This document shows positions 9,091 through 17,852 of a DNA stretch of 38,112 bases, piece after piece; position 1 is the first letter of the stretch; every line of letters begins with the position of its first letter. The notes below the pieces were generated by a model. That model was not told the DNA's origin and did no database searches. It was given only the letters and a program-made list of their open reading frames with translations. Origin of the DNA: Pseudomonas defluvii (GTDB lineage: Bacteria > Pseudomonadota > Gammaproteobacteria > Pseudomonadales > Pseudomonadaceae). The stretch covers positions 1 to 38,112 of the forward strand of contig NZ_MBPN01000045.1 of assembly GCF_001695625.1 (NCBI RefSeq), given 5' to 3'. The position numbers and the translations under genes are program-made.

Positions 9091-12000
9091 GAACGTGGGG
9101 ACTGTTGTTTAGCTGTCTATCGGGTGCAGCGCTGGCCCAACCAATGAGTAGCAATGATCAGCAGCAGTGGTTATTGGAGCAAGTCCGTATTGGCGAGGCG
9201 TCTTACCGTGAAGACTTGGTGCGTGACTCCTTGGCACGTCTGGAGTTGATCGCGCCCAACGACCCTGAAGTGCTGCTGGCCAAGGTGCGTCAGGCGTTGC
9301 AGCAAAAAAATCCAGCGCTGGCAGAGGCGCGCGTGGCGCAGTTACGCAGCCAGGCGCCAGGTTCCCCGCAACTGCAGCATGCTGAGGACCTGCTGATGCT
9401 GCAAACGCCGGAAGGGCAGAAGCGCTTGCAGGAAGCACGCTTGCTGGCGGCGGCGGGGCGCGCTGAAGAGTCGGCCAAACTCTATGAGCAACTGTTCGAC
9501 AAGGGCCCGCCCGATTTCATTACAACCATGGAATTCTGGAGTGTTCGCAGCAATATCCCAGCCCAGCGCGATATGGCTATTGAGCACTTGTATGAACTGG
9601 ATCAGCAGTACCCAGGCAATGTCGAATTGCAAAAGCTGATGGGCAGGCTGCTGACTGCGCAAAAACGTGATGCGGAACGCGAGTACAAAGCGCTGTTGGA
9701 TATGCCGATGGGCAGTGAAAGTGCGCAGGCCTGGCAAGGCTTCATCGAGCACTACCGTCATTTGCCGATCAAGGAAGATGCCCGAAACCAACTGCAGCGC
9801 CAGCAGCAACTGCTGGGCGATCCTGCCTGGCGTGCTGGTATAACCGGCAAGAAGCTGGTTGATGAGGGGAAAAACGCCAATGCCGAAGCGGACTTGCGTC
9901 GTGCCTTGATCAAGTATCCCGAGGACCCCAGCCTGCATGGGGCCCTGGGTATTGCCCTGATGCGTCAGAAAAAGTACGAAGGCGCATATGACGCATTTTC
10001 CAGTGCGTTGAGCAAAGAGCAGGATTCCCGTTGGATCAGCAAGTGGGCCGATCTCAAGACAGCCAACTATCAATGGATGCTGTTACAGAAAGGCGATGCC
10101 GCATTAGAGCGAAAGGAGTACAGCGCCGCTCAGGGCTTTTACCAACGTGCCCATGATGCCAAGCCCGGCGATGCCGATGCCCTGGTCGGGCTGGCTGCTG
10201 TCGCCCGTGCGCAACAGCATGATGCGCAAGCTGAAGCACTGCTGCTCAAGGCGCGTAAACTCGAGCCTGGCAATGGCAGTGTCGTGCGTGCACTGGTGAG
10301 GCTGTACCAATCACAATCGCCGGGCAAGGCAGAAGCCTTTCTCGACAGCCTGTCGCCGTCCGAACAGCGAGAGTTTGCCGCCTTGCGCGATAGCCTGGCG
10401 CTGGATCGGCTCAAGGAGCAGGCCGATGCGGCGGCACAGCGTGCCGACTGGGCACAGGTGGCTGCTTCATTGAGCAAGGCCAGGGTATTGGCGCCAGACG
10501 ATCCGTGGTTGACCTATCGTTTGGCCAACAGTCAGCGTGAGTTGGGGCAACGCGCAGCTGCCGATGACAGTTTCCGTCAATTGTTGCAGCGCAAGGGGCA
10601 GGACAGCGAAACCCGCTACGCCCATGCCCTCTACCTGGCCAGTGATTCGCGCGATGCCGAGGCTCAGGATTCGCTCTCGAAAATACCCGTATCGGCATGG
10701 ACCGATAACATGCACGAACTGGCCAACCGGTTGCGTCGTCGCCAGCTGCAAGCCCAGGTCTCGGCGCTGCGTGAGCGCGGTCAGGAAGATCAGGCTGAGG
10801 CTTTGTTGCTGCGTTCAGCCACGGTTGACGACTACGCGACGCTGGCTGACTGGTCATTGCAGCGGGGCGAGTATGCCAAGGCTCAACGTTACTATCGGAC
10901 TGTTCTGGAGAAGGAACCACAGAACGCCGACGCTCAGCTGGGGATGATCGAAACCCTGATCGCCAGTGGCCAAAAGGCATCGGCGCGTCAAGCACTGCAA
11001 TCACTCAAGCCTTCCCAGGACGCGGCGTATCAGCGTCGGCTGGCCAATGCCTGGGCTGCGGTGGGCGAGCGTGAAAAGGCCAATGCGGTGTTCGCCCAGT
11101 TGATGAAGACACCACAGACCGAGCCCGTGATATACCGCGATGCGGCTCGTTCGATAGCCAAGGATAACCCTCAGCAGGCGCTGGACTATTACGCACGGGG
11201 CATGGCGGCAGCTGGCATGCTGACCCCCGAACAAGCCGTACCAAGGGATGATCGAGCCCTGACCTTGGCGAGCCGCGAGCAAGACGGCGATGATTGGTTG
11301 GCAAGCAGCTTGCGCAGTGATGTCGACAAGCTGTACCAACAGACGAGCCCGACGATCACCCTTTACCACGACTACCTCTGGCGTACCGACAACTCAGCGT
11401 CAGGTATCTCCGATCTGGTGACCCAGACCAGCATCGTGCGGGTTGATACGCCGCTGCTTGAAGGGCACGGCTTCCTGCAGGCGGAAAACATTGACCTGAA
11501 TGCCGACAGCTTCAAGACCAACGCCGATGGACGTACCACGACGGACTTTGGCACCTGTTCGGCACAGTTGCGTAGACAGAGTACCGGAGCCGTGTTGCCC
11601 AAGGGGTGCGTGAACGAATCGCAAAGTGTCAGTGGCCCTGCCATGGCACTGGGCTGGAACAACGCTCAATGGTCTTTCGACCTTGGCCGTACGCCGGACA
11701 CGTTTGAAATTCCCAATTGGCTGGGGGGCGTCAGCTACGGCAGTGATTGGCACACACTCGGCTGGCGGTTGACTGCCTCGCGGCGGCCCGTTTCCAACTC
11801 TGTGGTGTCGTATTCCGGCGCTGTCGACCCTAATACCGGGATTCGTTGGGGTGGCGTTACATCCAATGGGTTGACCCTGAGCCTGAGCCACGACCAGGGA
11901 GGGGTTGACGGTATATGGGCCAGCCTTGGTAGCTACTGGCTACGTGGTAAAAATGTCGAGAACAACCAGAAGCGCTCGGCGATGGCAGGTTACTATTACC

Positions 12001-12515
12001 GGCTGATCGATCGCGCCGATGAGCGCCTGCGTACCGGGTTGACCCTGATGTACTGGGGTTACGATAACAACCAGGACGAATACACTCTGGGTAACGGTGG
12101 GTACTACAGCCCGCAGAAGTACTACTCAGTGAGCGTTCCGCTGAACTATAACTGGCGCAACAGCGACTGGTCGGTGCGTCTTGAAAGCTCGGTGGGCTGG
12201 TCTTACGCCAATACTGATGCCAGCTCCAGTTCCAAGCTTCAGAGCTTGGTACGCAACGCAGGTTATGACGTGCTGAACGGCAGCAGCCTGACGTCGAGCT
12301 CGGGTAGCAGCAGCGGCTCCAGCATCCGCCTCCAGGGCTTGTTCGAGCGTCGGCTCACGGATCACATGGTCCTCGGGTCGGGCATTACCTGGCAGCACAG
12401 CGACGCTTACGCGCCCAGTACGGTCGTTCTCTACCTGCGCTACAGCTTCGATGTCTGGCAAGGTAACCTGCCGTTACCGATAGAGCCGGTGACACCTTAC
12501 GCTGACTTCCGTTAG
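9078..12515 (+). CDS. bcsC: BcsC, cellulose outer-membrane secretin with periplasmic TPR superhelix
   Basis: BcsC exports cellulose across the outer membrane. The 1145-residue protein has a signal peptide (cleavage near AALAQ), a long alpha-helical region rich in TPR-like repeats (about residues 30-750, for example LHGALGIALMRQKKYEGAYDAF) and a C-terminal beta-barrel domain (from about residue 800) of alternating aromatic strands ending in PYADFR. Length and order match the family. The start lies 13 bases inside bcsZ, so it is probably translationally coupled. It is the last gene of the operon. Confidence 0.95.
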   Translation: MQRIRTWGLLFSCLSGAALAQPMSSNDQQQWLLEQVRIGEASYREDLVRDSLARLELIAPNDPEVLLAKVRQALQQKNPALAEARVAQLRSQAPGSPQLQHAEDLLMLQTPEGQKRLQEARLLAAAGRAEESAKLYEQLFDKGPPDFITTMEFWSVRSNIPAQRDMAIEHLYELDQQYPGNVELQKLMGRLLTAQKRDAEREYKALLDMPMGSESAQAWQGFIEHYRHLPIKEDARNQLQRQQQLLGDPAWRAGITGKKLVDEGKNANAEADLRRALIKYPEDPSLHGALGIALMRQKKYEGAYDAFSSALSKEQDSRWISKWADLKTANYQWMLLQKGDAALERKEYSAAQGFYQRAHDAKPGDADALVGLAAVARAQQHDAQAEALLLKARKLEPGNGSVVRALVRLYQSQSPGKAEAFLDSLSPSEQREFAALRDSLALDRLKEQADAAAQRADWAQVAASLSKARVLAPDDPWLTYRLANSQRELGQRAAADDSFRQLLQRKGQDSETRYAHALYLASDSRDAEAQDSLSKIPVSAWTDNMHELANRLRRRQLQAQVSALRERGQEDQAEALLLRSATVDDYATLADWSLQRGEYAKAQRYYRTVLEKEPQNADAQLGMIETLIASGQKASARQALQSLKPSQDAAYQRRLANAWAAVGEREKANAVFAQLMKTPQTEPVIYRDAARSIAKDNPQQALDYYARGMAAAGMLTPEQAVPRDDRALTLASREQDGDDWLASSLRSDVDKLYQQTSPTITLYHDYLWRTDNSASGISDLVTQTSIVRVDTPLLEGHGFLQAENIDLNADSFKTNADGRTTTDFGTCSAQLRRQSTGAVLPKGCVNESQSVSGPAMALGWNNAQWSFDLGRTPDTFEIPNWLGGVSYGSDWHTLGWRLTASRRPVSNSVVSYSGAVDPNTGIRWGGVTSNGLTLSLSHDQGGVDGIWASLGSYWLRGKNVENNQKRSAMAGYYYRLIDRADERLRTGLTLMYWGYDNNQDEYTLGNGGYYSPQKYYSVSVPLNYNWRNSDWSVRLESSVGWSYANTDASSSSKLQSLVRNAGYDVLNGSSLTSSSGSSSGSSIRLQGLFERRLTDHMVLGSGITWQHSDAYAPSTVVLYLRYSFDVWQGNLPLPIEPVTPYADFR

Positions 12516-12546
12516 TCGTCGCGCGAACAGCCGTTCTGCCCCTTGT

Positions 12547-12570
12547 GATCTGCGACGCTAGTCGCAGATC
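12547..12570. repeat. Perfect inverted repeat just after bcsC (possible terminator)
   Basis: Bases 12547-12556 (GATCTGCGAC) and 12561-12570 (GTCGCAGATC) form a perfect 10-bp stem with a 4-base loop, 32 bases after the bcsC stop. The T run (five T at about 12582-12586) is 11 bases away, farther than in a classical intrinsic terminator. It may mark the end of bcs transcription or be a protein-binding palindrome. Confidence 0.55.
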
Positions 12571-12617
12571 ATTCATCTGCATTTTTAAACGCTTCTAGAC
12601 TGCTGGTTTGCGCCAAG

Positions 12618-12637
12618 TCACCTGTTGCCACAGGTGA
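12618..12637. repeat. Perfect 8-bp inverted repeat upstream of the sensor kinase
   Basis: TCACCTGT (12618-12625) and ACAGGTGA (12630-12637) are perfect complements with a 4-base loop TGCC. No T run follows, so it is more like an operator for a dimeric regulator than a terminator. It lies about 110 bases upstream of the kinase start. The binding protein is unknown. Confidence 0.45.
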
Positions 12638-12657
12638 TAAAGCGCTCGCGTCCCATA

Positions 12658-12670
12658 AGGAAAATTTCCT
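12658..12670. repeat. 13-bp palindrome AGGAAAATTTCCT
   Basis: AGGAAA and TTTCCT flank a central A, giving a fully symmetric 13-bp site about 80 bases upstream of the sensor-kinase start. AT-rich sequence follows (AATATCGAGCTAAATCAAATTAATAA). It could be an operator or part of a promoter; I do not recognise a known regulator consensus. Confidence 0.35.
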
Positions 12671-12748
12671 GGAGGCAGGTTAATATCGAGCTAAATCAAA
12701 TTAATAACATCCGCTAATGCAACTTGCCATCATCTACAGGGAAGCCAA

Positions 12749-15601
12749 GTGAGTAAACGTCCTACCAGGACAGGATTGCGTCAATGGATATGGCGAGCAT
12801 TTGTGCAAAGCGCGTTGATTCCGCTGGTGTTGGTGGAAACGATACTGATCGCTTGCTATATGTTCAGTAACCAAGCCGTTCGCGAATCCCAACTCGAGTA
12901 CCTGGAGCACAATGCAGTCGACAGCCTCAGCGCTACCGCCGAGCAAAATGCACGTATTGTTCAAGACCAGCTCGGGCATATTGCCGGCATCACGGGCATG
13001 TTCGCGCAAATGACAGCCAACGCATTGCGTACCCCTGCTCAGGGAGCAATGGAAAGCCTGGAACGCACGTCGGGCGGGGCGCTCTTCAGCCCGCACGACC
13101 TAGGTGGAGCGGCGTCCTTCTACTCGTCTGTAACGCCCCCTTCGCGCCAGGACCTGAACAAGGTCAGGCGACTGGCTCAACTTGATCCGTTGATGCGTGA
13201 AATCAAGCGTCACGAGCCGCTGGTGGCGAGCCTTTACTTCAATAGTTGGGACAGCTACAACCGCATCTACCCCTGGATTCGCGCTGACCAGCAGTACCCA
13301 CATGATATGCAGATTCCAAGGTACAACTTTTACTACCTTGCCGATGCCGCACGTAATCCGCAGCGCGCTACTCGCTGGACCGATGTCTACCTTGACCCGG
13401 CAGGGCATGGTTGGATGATGTCGGCGATCCAGCCGGTCTACGCAGGAGACTTCCTCGAAGGCGTTGTGGGCCTGGATATTACGGTGGGCGGCATCCTCGA
13501 TGAGATCGGCAAGCTCAAGGTGCCGTGGGGCGGCTACCTGATGCTGGTCAGCGGCGACATGAAGATCATGGCGCTGCCGCCTGATGCAGAGCATGAATTC
13601 GCGTTGCGTGAGGCCCCCTCGCAGGACACGCTGAAAGCACTGCAAGGCGATCACTTGAGGTCTGACGATTTCAGCCTGACGCAGCGAGCGGATTTCAATG
13701 ACCTTGTGGGGGCGCTCACCCGGCAGAGCAACGGCAATACCGAGGTGACTCTGAGCGGCCGGCCGCACTTGGTCGCCTGGAGTGAAATACATCCAGCCGG
13801 CTGGCGTTTGCTGGCGATTGCCGACAAGCGGGAGGTCATGGCCGCGACCAACAATCTGGCCAGCCACTACCGCAACATCGGCTATTTGATGATTGTCGGG
13901 TTGGTGGTGTTCTATCTCGGGTTCTTCACGTTCATGTGGGTTCGTGCCCGCACGCTCAGCGAACGGCTGCGCCGTCCCATCGGTGACATTGGTGAGATGT
14001 TGCGGCAGATCGGTCGCGGCGTATGGCATCCACAACGTGCCGCGTCGGATATTCAAGAGTTGGACGACATGGCCGGTGATGTGCTGTCCATGGGCAAGCA
14101 ACTTGCTGCCAGCGAGGCACAACGTAACACGGCCCAGCAGCACCTGAACCTGGTCGTGGAGAGCATAACCGCAGGTCTGTGGGAGTATCGTCTTGAGGAC
14201 GACGTTCTGTTGCTGCACGGTGAGCTCTGCCAACGCTTCAACCTTGCGGGCTCAGCGCTGACGCGAGCGGCCTTCCATCGTCACGTCTATGCTGAGGATA
14301 TCCCGGCCCTGGACAAGGCGTTGGATGCACTTAGCCAGGGGCACACGTCGCGAGTCGATCTGGAACTGCGCCTGTTGCGGGCGGATGGAACGCCGCTCTG
14401 GTTGCTTTGCCGGGGCCGTCTGATTGATGAGAATGGCGCTGAGGCACGTGTTGCAGCAGGAACCTTCGTCGACATCGATACCCTCAAACAGGTGGAAGAG
14501 GATCTGCGTCGCCGCACATTGGAGGCGCAGGCCGCAAGCCAGGCCAAGTCGCGCTTCATCTCCAGCATGAGCCATGAGCTGCGTACACCGCTCAATGCCA
14601 TTTACGGTTTCGCCCAGTTACTCCGCATGCAGGCGGATGAACAACAGGCCGAGGCGCAGCCACTGAACGAAATCCTTGGGGCCAGCGAGCACCTCACGCA
14701 TCTGGTCAACGACTTGTTGGACTGGTCTAGCCTTCAGGCCGAGACACCGCGCCTGCAACTGCAGGCCGTTGAGGTGACTGGCCTGATGCGCGAGTGTGCC
14801 GAAATGGTCCGCTCCCAGGCCGAGGCTGCCGGGTTGCACCTGGTGCTACAGCCGACGCAAGGTTCACTGAGTGTGCTGGCTGATGCCCGACGTTTGCGTC
14901 AGGTCCTGCTTAATCTGCTGTCCAACGCGATCAAGTACAACCGCCCTGAAGGGCGCCTGCTAATGGGCGTGGAAACCTGTGGTGATCGGGTTCGGTTGTT
15001 TGTCGAGGACGGCGGGTACGGTATTGCCCCGGAGTTGCAGCATGCGCTGTACGAGCCCTTTCAGCGGCTTGGAAAGGAAAACACGACCATTCAGGGCACA
15101 GGTATTGGCCTGGCGTTATGTCGCGAGCTTGCTGAACTGATGGGCGCACGTATGGGGCTGTGCAGTGAGCCAGGTGTTGGCAGCCGCTTCTGGATCGATT
15201 TGGCCCATGCCAATGCCCGCCCGGCACCTGCGCCGCGGTTGTACTACGTGGGTGACGACGATATCACCCGCCACCGCATTGACACTGCGCTTCAGGGAAT
15301 GGTGACGCTGGATGCCGGGAGCATCGCCGAGTGCTTGTCACAGGTTCGAGCCCAGGGGGCTCCGGCCATACTGCTGGTCGATTGCGACCGGCAGGGCAGC
15401 GAGCTCGGCGAAGCACTGCAACAACTGCGATGTTTGCCCGGTGGCGATGGGATGCTTGTGATTCTGCTGGGTTCTTGCCCCAGGTCATTGGCGATGCTGG
15501 GGTGTGAGTTTCAGGCGGCACTCAAGCAACCTCTCGCGTCGGATGAGCTGCGAGTGTTGGTCAGCACACTGCTGCAACAGGAGCGTCTGGATGTTCACTG
15601 A
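12749..15601 (+). CDS. Membrane hybrid sensor histidine kinase (Cache sensor, PAS, HisKA, HATPase, degenerate receiver)
   Basis: This 950-residue inner-membrane sensor kinase follows the cellulose operon on the same strand. It has a first membrane segment (about residues 15-37), a periplasmic Cache-like region (RIYPWIRADQQYPHDM, SAIQPVYAGDFLEGVVGLDI), a second membrane segment near 375-396, a HAMP-like linker, a PAS domain (about 465-590), HisKA with phospho-acceptor His609 (SMSHELRTPLN), and HATPase with NLLSNAIKYN and GTGIGLALCRELAELMG. The last 120 residues are receiver-like but worn: VGDDD at the acidic pocket, LLVDCD at the phospho-acceptor strand and ALKQP near the conserved lysine. GTG 12749 is preceded by CAGGGAAG. 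Its ligand is unknown. Position suggests control of cellulose or c-di-GMP, which is inference. Confidence 0.9.
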   Translation: MSKRPTRTGLRQWIWRAFVQSALIPLVLVETILIACYMFSNQAVRESQLEYLEHNAVDSLSATAEQNARIVQDQLGHIAGITGMFAQMTANALRTPAQGAMESLERTSGGALFSPHDLGGAASFYSSVTPPSRQDLNKVRRLAQLDPLMREIKRHEPLVASLYFNSWDSYNRIYPWIRADQQYPHDMQIPRYNFYYLADAARNPQRATRWTDVYLDPAGHGWMMSAIQPVYAGDFLEGVVGLDITVGGILDEIGKLKVPWGGYLMLVSGDMKIMALPPDAEHEFALREAPSQDTLKALQGDHLRSDDFSLTQRADFNDLVGALTRQSNGNTEVTLSGRPHLVAWSEIHPAGWRLLAIADKREVMAATNNLASHYRNIGYLMIVGLVVFYLGFFTFMWVRARTLSERLRRPIGDIGEMLRQIGRGVWHPQRAASDIQELDDMAGDVLSMGKQLAASEAQRNTAQQHLNLVVESITAGLWEYRLEDDVLLLHGELCQRFNLAGSALTRAAFHRHVYAEDIPALDKALDALSQGHTSRVDLELRLLRADGTPLWLLCRGRLIDENGAEARVAAGTFVDIDTLKQVEEDLRRRTLEAQAASQAKSRFISSMSHELRTPLNAIYGFAQLLRMQADEQQAEAQPLNEILGASEHLTHLVNDLLDWSSLQAETPRLQLQAVEVTGLMRECAEMVRSQAEAAGLHLVLQPTQGSLSVLADARRLRQVLLNLLSNAIKYNRPEGRLLMGVETCGDRVRLFVEDGGYGIAPELQHALYEPFQRLGKENTTIQGTGIGLALCRELAELMGARMGLCSEPGVGSRFWIDLAHANARPAPAPRLYYVGDDDITRHRIDTALQGMVTLDAGSIAECLSQVRAQGAPAILLVDCDRQGSELGEALQQLRCLPGGDGMLVILLGSCPRSLAMLGCEFQAALKQPLASDELRVLVSTLLQQERLDVH

Positions 15602-15671
15602 TGTGCCCACGGATACTCGCATTGTCATTATCGACGACGTCGCGGTTAACCTGCGCTTGCTTGAGTCCTGA
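15591..15671 (+). pseudogene. 5' fragment of a response-regulator gene, truncated
   Basis: An ATG at 15591, preceded by AACAGGAGCG and overlapping the end of the sensor kinase, opens a 26-codon frame reading MFTDVPTDTRIVIIDDVAVN and then LRLLES before TGA. This is a clear start of a receiver domain: hydrophobic strand beta-1 followed by the acidic pair Asp-Asp, then NLRLLE of helix 1. Nothing receiver-like continues in any frame before the convergent ftsH, whose stop is 17 bases away. The cognate regulator of the upstream kinase therefore seems to have been cut off at a junction near 15670. The lost output domain cannot be known; no remnant was found elsewhere in the window. Confidence 0.7.
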
Positions 15672-15688
15672 GGCACGAGCGGCACCGT

Positions 15689-17515
15689 TCAGTTGCAAAA
15701 GTTTTGCACTGTGCTCACGGACACCAATGCCGGGAATTCCTCAGGGGTCAGGGTTTCTTTCTCCAATAGCAGTCTTGCGCCGGTATCCAGATCGGTCCGG
15801 CGCTGTTCAAGCAACGCCTTGGCTCGACTGTAGGCATCCTCAAGCAGCGCTCTGATCGCCAGGTCGATCTCGCGCGCGGTATGTTCCGAATAGTCCTTGT
15901 CGCGTGCGGCCAGCAGGTTTTCTCCCAGGTAACTTGCGGTGCGCCGCTCCAGCACGGCCTGGCCGAGGGTTTCACTCATGCCAAAACGGGTAACCAACTG
16001 CCGGGCGATGTCGGTGGCCTTGGCGAGGTCGTCGGCGGCCCCGGTGGAGATTTGGCCATAGACGTTGAATTCGGCAGCACGCCCGGCCATGAGCACGACC
16101 ATACGGTCTTTCAGCGTTTGGCAACTGACCAGGAAGTGATCGGCGTTTGGACGTTGCAGGGTGTAGCCCAGGGCGCCGACCGCACGGGGTACGATGGAGA
16201 CCTTATGCACCGGGTCCATGCCAGGCAGCGTTGCTGCGGCCAAGGCGTGGCCCATTTCGTGATAGGCAACCACCTGGCGCTCCTGCGGCAGCAGCAAGCT
16301 GCTTTTGCGCTCTACGCCGGCAACGATTCGTTCCACTGCGGCAGTGAAGTCATCCAGCGTCACGGTCTGGGCGCCGCGTCGGGTTGCGACGATCGCCGCT
16401 TCGTTGACCAGGTTCGCCAGGTCTGCACCGGTAAAGCCCGTGGTGATGTCGGCGATACGTTCGCTATTGATCGATGGGTCAACCGTGACGTTCTTCAGGT
16501 GGACCTTGAGAATCTCGCTACGGCCTTTGCGGTCAGGCCGGTCAATGATGATCTGCCGGTCGAAGCGACCGGCGCGCATCAGTGCCGGGTCGAGGATTTC
16601 GGGGCGGTTGGTTGCTGCCAGCAAGACCACCCCTTCACGCGGATCGAAGCCGTCCAGTTCGGCCAGCAACTGATTGAGTGTCTGCTCTTTTTCATCGTTG
16701 CCACCAAAGGCACCGACCCCGCGCATTTTCCCCAAGGCATCCAGTTCATCGATAAAGATGATGCAGGGCGCGGCAGCACGGGCCTGCTCGAAGAGGTCGC
16801 GCACCCTGGCCGCGCCCACGCCCACGAACATCTCGACGAACTCCGAGCCGGAAATGGAAAAGAACGGTACACCCGCTTCACCGGCCACGGCCTTGGCGAC
16901 CAAGGTCTTGCCGGTGCCTGGAGGCCCGACCAACAGGATACCTTTTGGGATGTGGGCACCCAGGCGAGCGTACTTGGCCTTGTCTTTCAGGAAGGAGACG
17001 ATTTCGACCAGCTCGGCCTTGGCCTCGTCAATCCCCGCCACATCCGCGAAGGTCACGCCCGTCTCTTGCTGGACGAAGATTTTTGCCCTGGATTTCCCGA
17101 CCCCCATCAGGCCGCCCATGCCTTGTTTTCCTGCCATCGAGCGCATGATCAGGTTCCAGCCAAACAGCAACAACATCAGTGGCATGAGCCAGCCCAGTAA
17201 CTGGCTGCCAAAGGAGCTTTCCGGTATGCCTGTAAAGCGGATATCGGCTCCGGACGCACTGAGCTCAGTGGCCAAGGCGGGGTCGACCCGTACCGTTGAA
17301 AACTGCTTATGGCCGTTGATCGGTTCTTCCAGTGTGCCGGAAATCTGCTCCCGCTCGATCTTCAGGTCCGTGACTTTATGGGCCTCCAACAGTTGGAGGA
17401 ACTGGCTGTAAGGAATGGGTTCTACCGGATTCCGATTGGACTGCATGAACTGCAGTATGACCAGCGCGATAAAGGCGAATGCAAAGAATGCAAATTCCCA
17501 GCGAAAGTTCTTCAT
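15689..17515 (-). CDS. ftsH: FtsH-family membrane AAA+ zinc metalloprotease (accessory copy)
   Basis: FtsH is a hexameric inner-membrane protease that extracts and degrades membrane and misfolded proteins using ATP. This 608-residue protein has two membrane segments (about 8-25 and 103-121) flanking a small periplasmic domain. Walker A is GPPGTGKT (197-204), Walker [12 protein letters not shown] (about 252-262), the second region of homology [20 protein letters not shown], and the zinc site HEMGH (419-423). It is probably an extra copy beside the housekeeping one, because the usual ftsJ/folP/glmM neighbours are absent. It diverges from the metal ATPase and converges on the truncated response regulator. 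The ATG is at 17513-17515, with no strong ribosome site. Known accessory FtsH copies confer stress tolerance; that role here is inferred. Confidence 0.93.
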   Translation of the reverse strand: MKNFRWEFAFFAFAFIALVILQFMQSNRNPVEPIPYSQFLQLLEAHKVTDLKIEREQISGTLEEPINGHKQFSTVRVDPALATELSASGADIRFTGIPESSFGSQLLGWLMPLMLLLFGWNLIMRSMAGKQGMGGLMGVGKSRAKIFVQQETGVTFADVAGIDEAKAELVEIVSFLKDKAKYARLGAHIPKGILLVGPPGTGKTLVAKAVAGEAGVPFFSISGSEFVEMFVGVGAARVRDLFEQARAAAPCIIFIDELDALGKMRGVGAFGGNDEKEQTLNQLLAELDGFDPREGVVLLAATNRPEILDPALMRAGRFDRQIIIDRPDRKGRSEILKVHLKNVTVDPSINSERIADITTGFTGADLANLVNEAAIVATRRGAQTVTLDDFTAAVERIVAGVERKSSLLLPQERQVVAYHEMGHALAAATLPGMDPVHKVSIVPRAVGALGYTLQRPNADHFLVSCQTLKDRMVVLMAGRAAEFNVYGQISTGAADDLAKATDIARQLVTRFGMSETLGQAVLERRTASYLGENLLAARDKDYSEHTAREIDLAIRALLEDAYSRAKALLEQRRTDLDTGARLLLEKETLTPEEFPALVSVSTVQNFCN

Positions 17516-17852
17516 GGTTGCGGCTCGTCATGAACCGCGCAGCCGCGGACGGGTTCAAGTGATGGCATGGCCCACTTCCTTTAAGGTTTCGATGCTTCAA
17601 CCATAGAACAAAGCGTAGCTGGCGGAGCAGTTTGGCTATGCAGGAACATCTCGCCTACGCTTGATCTGTTGCATCAACCCTTTTGGGCCGAATGCCCAAC
17701 ATTGATTGCCCTGGTTGAACAAGCGGGGCATGTCGCACTGGGGGCACCCTTGAAGTCGATTCAACGGTATGCGAGCGCCGACAGCTTTTATCATCTGCGC
17801 CTGGCGTCGCTGAGCGACACGGCGCCAGTTCGTCCACGGTTGCAATCGTGAC
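17516..17852. promoter_or_regulatory. Divergent intergenic region between ftsH and the metal ATPase
   Basis: These 337 bases must carry the promoters for both divergent genes. I see no convincing sigma-70 or sigma-32 hexamer pair. A partial palindrome TTGAT-N7-ATCAA lies at 17661-17677. A frame from TTG 17669 to TGA 17851 could encode 60 residues just before the ATPase, but it has no ribosome site, no ATG and no recognisable family, so I do not call it a gene. Confidence 0.4.

Noticed and set aside
15881..17200. 439-codon open frame on the + strand
   Set aside because: It is antisense to ftsH, whose Walker, SRH and HEMGH motifs prove the coding strand.
17516..17610. Heat-shock (sigma-32) promoter for ftsH
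   Set aside because: A TTGAAG-like -35 exists on the minus strand, but the nearest CCAT-like -10 is about 23 bases away, too far for the consensus.
17669..17851. 60-codon frame before the metal ATPase
   Set aside because: It has only a TTG start, no ribosome site and no family resemblance; kept as a note in the intergenic entry.
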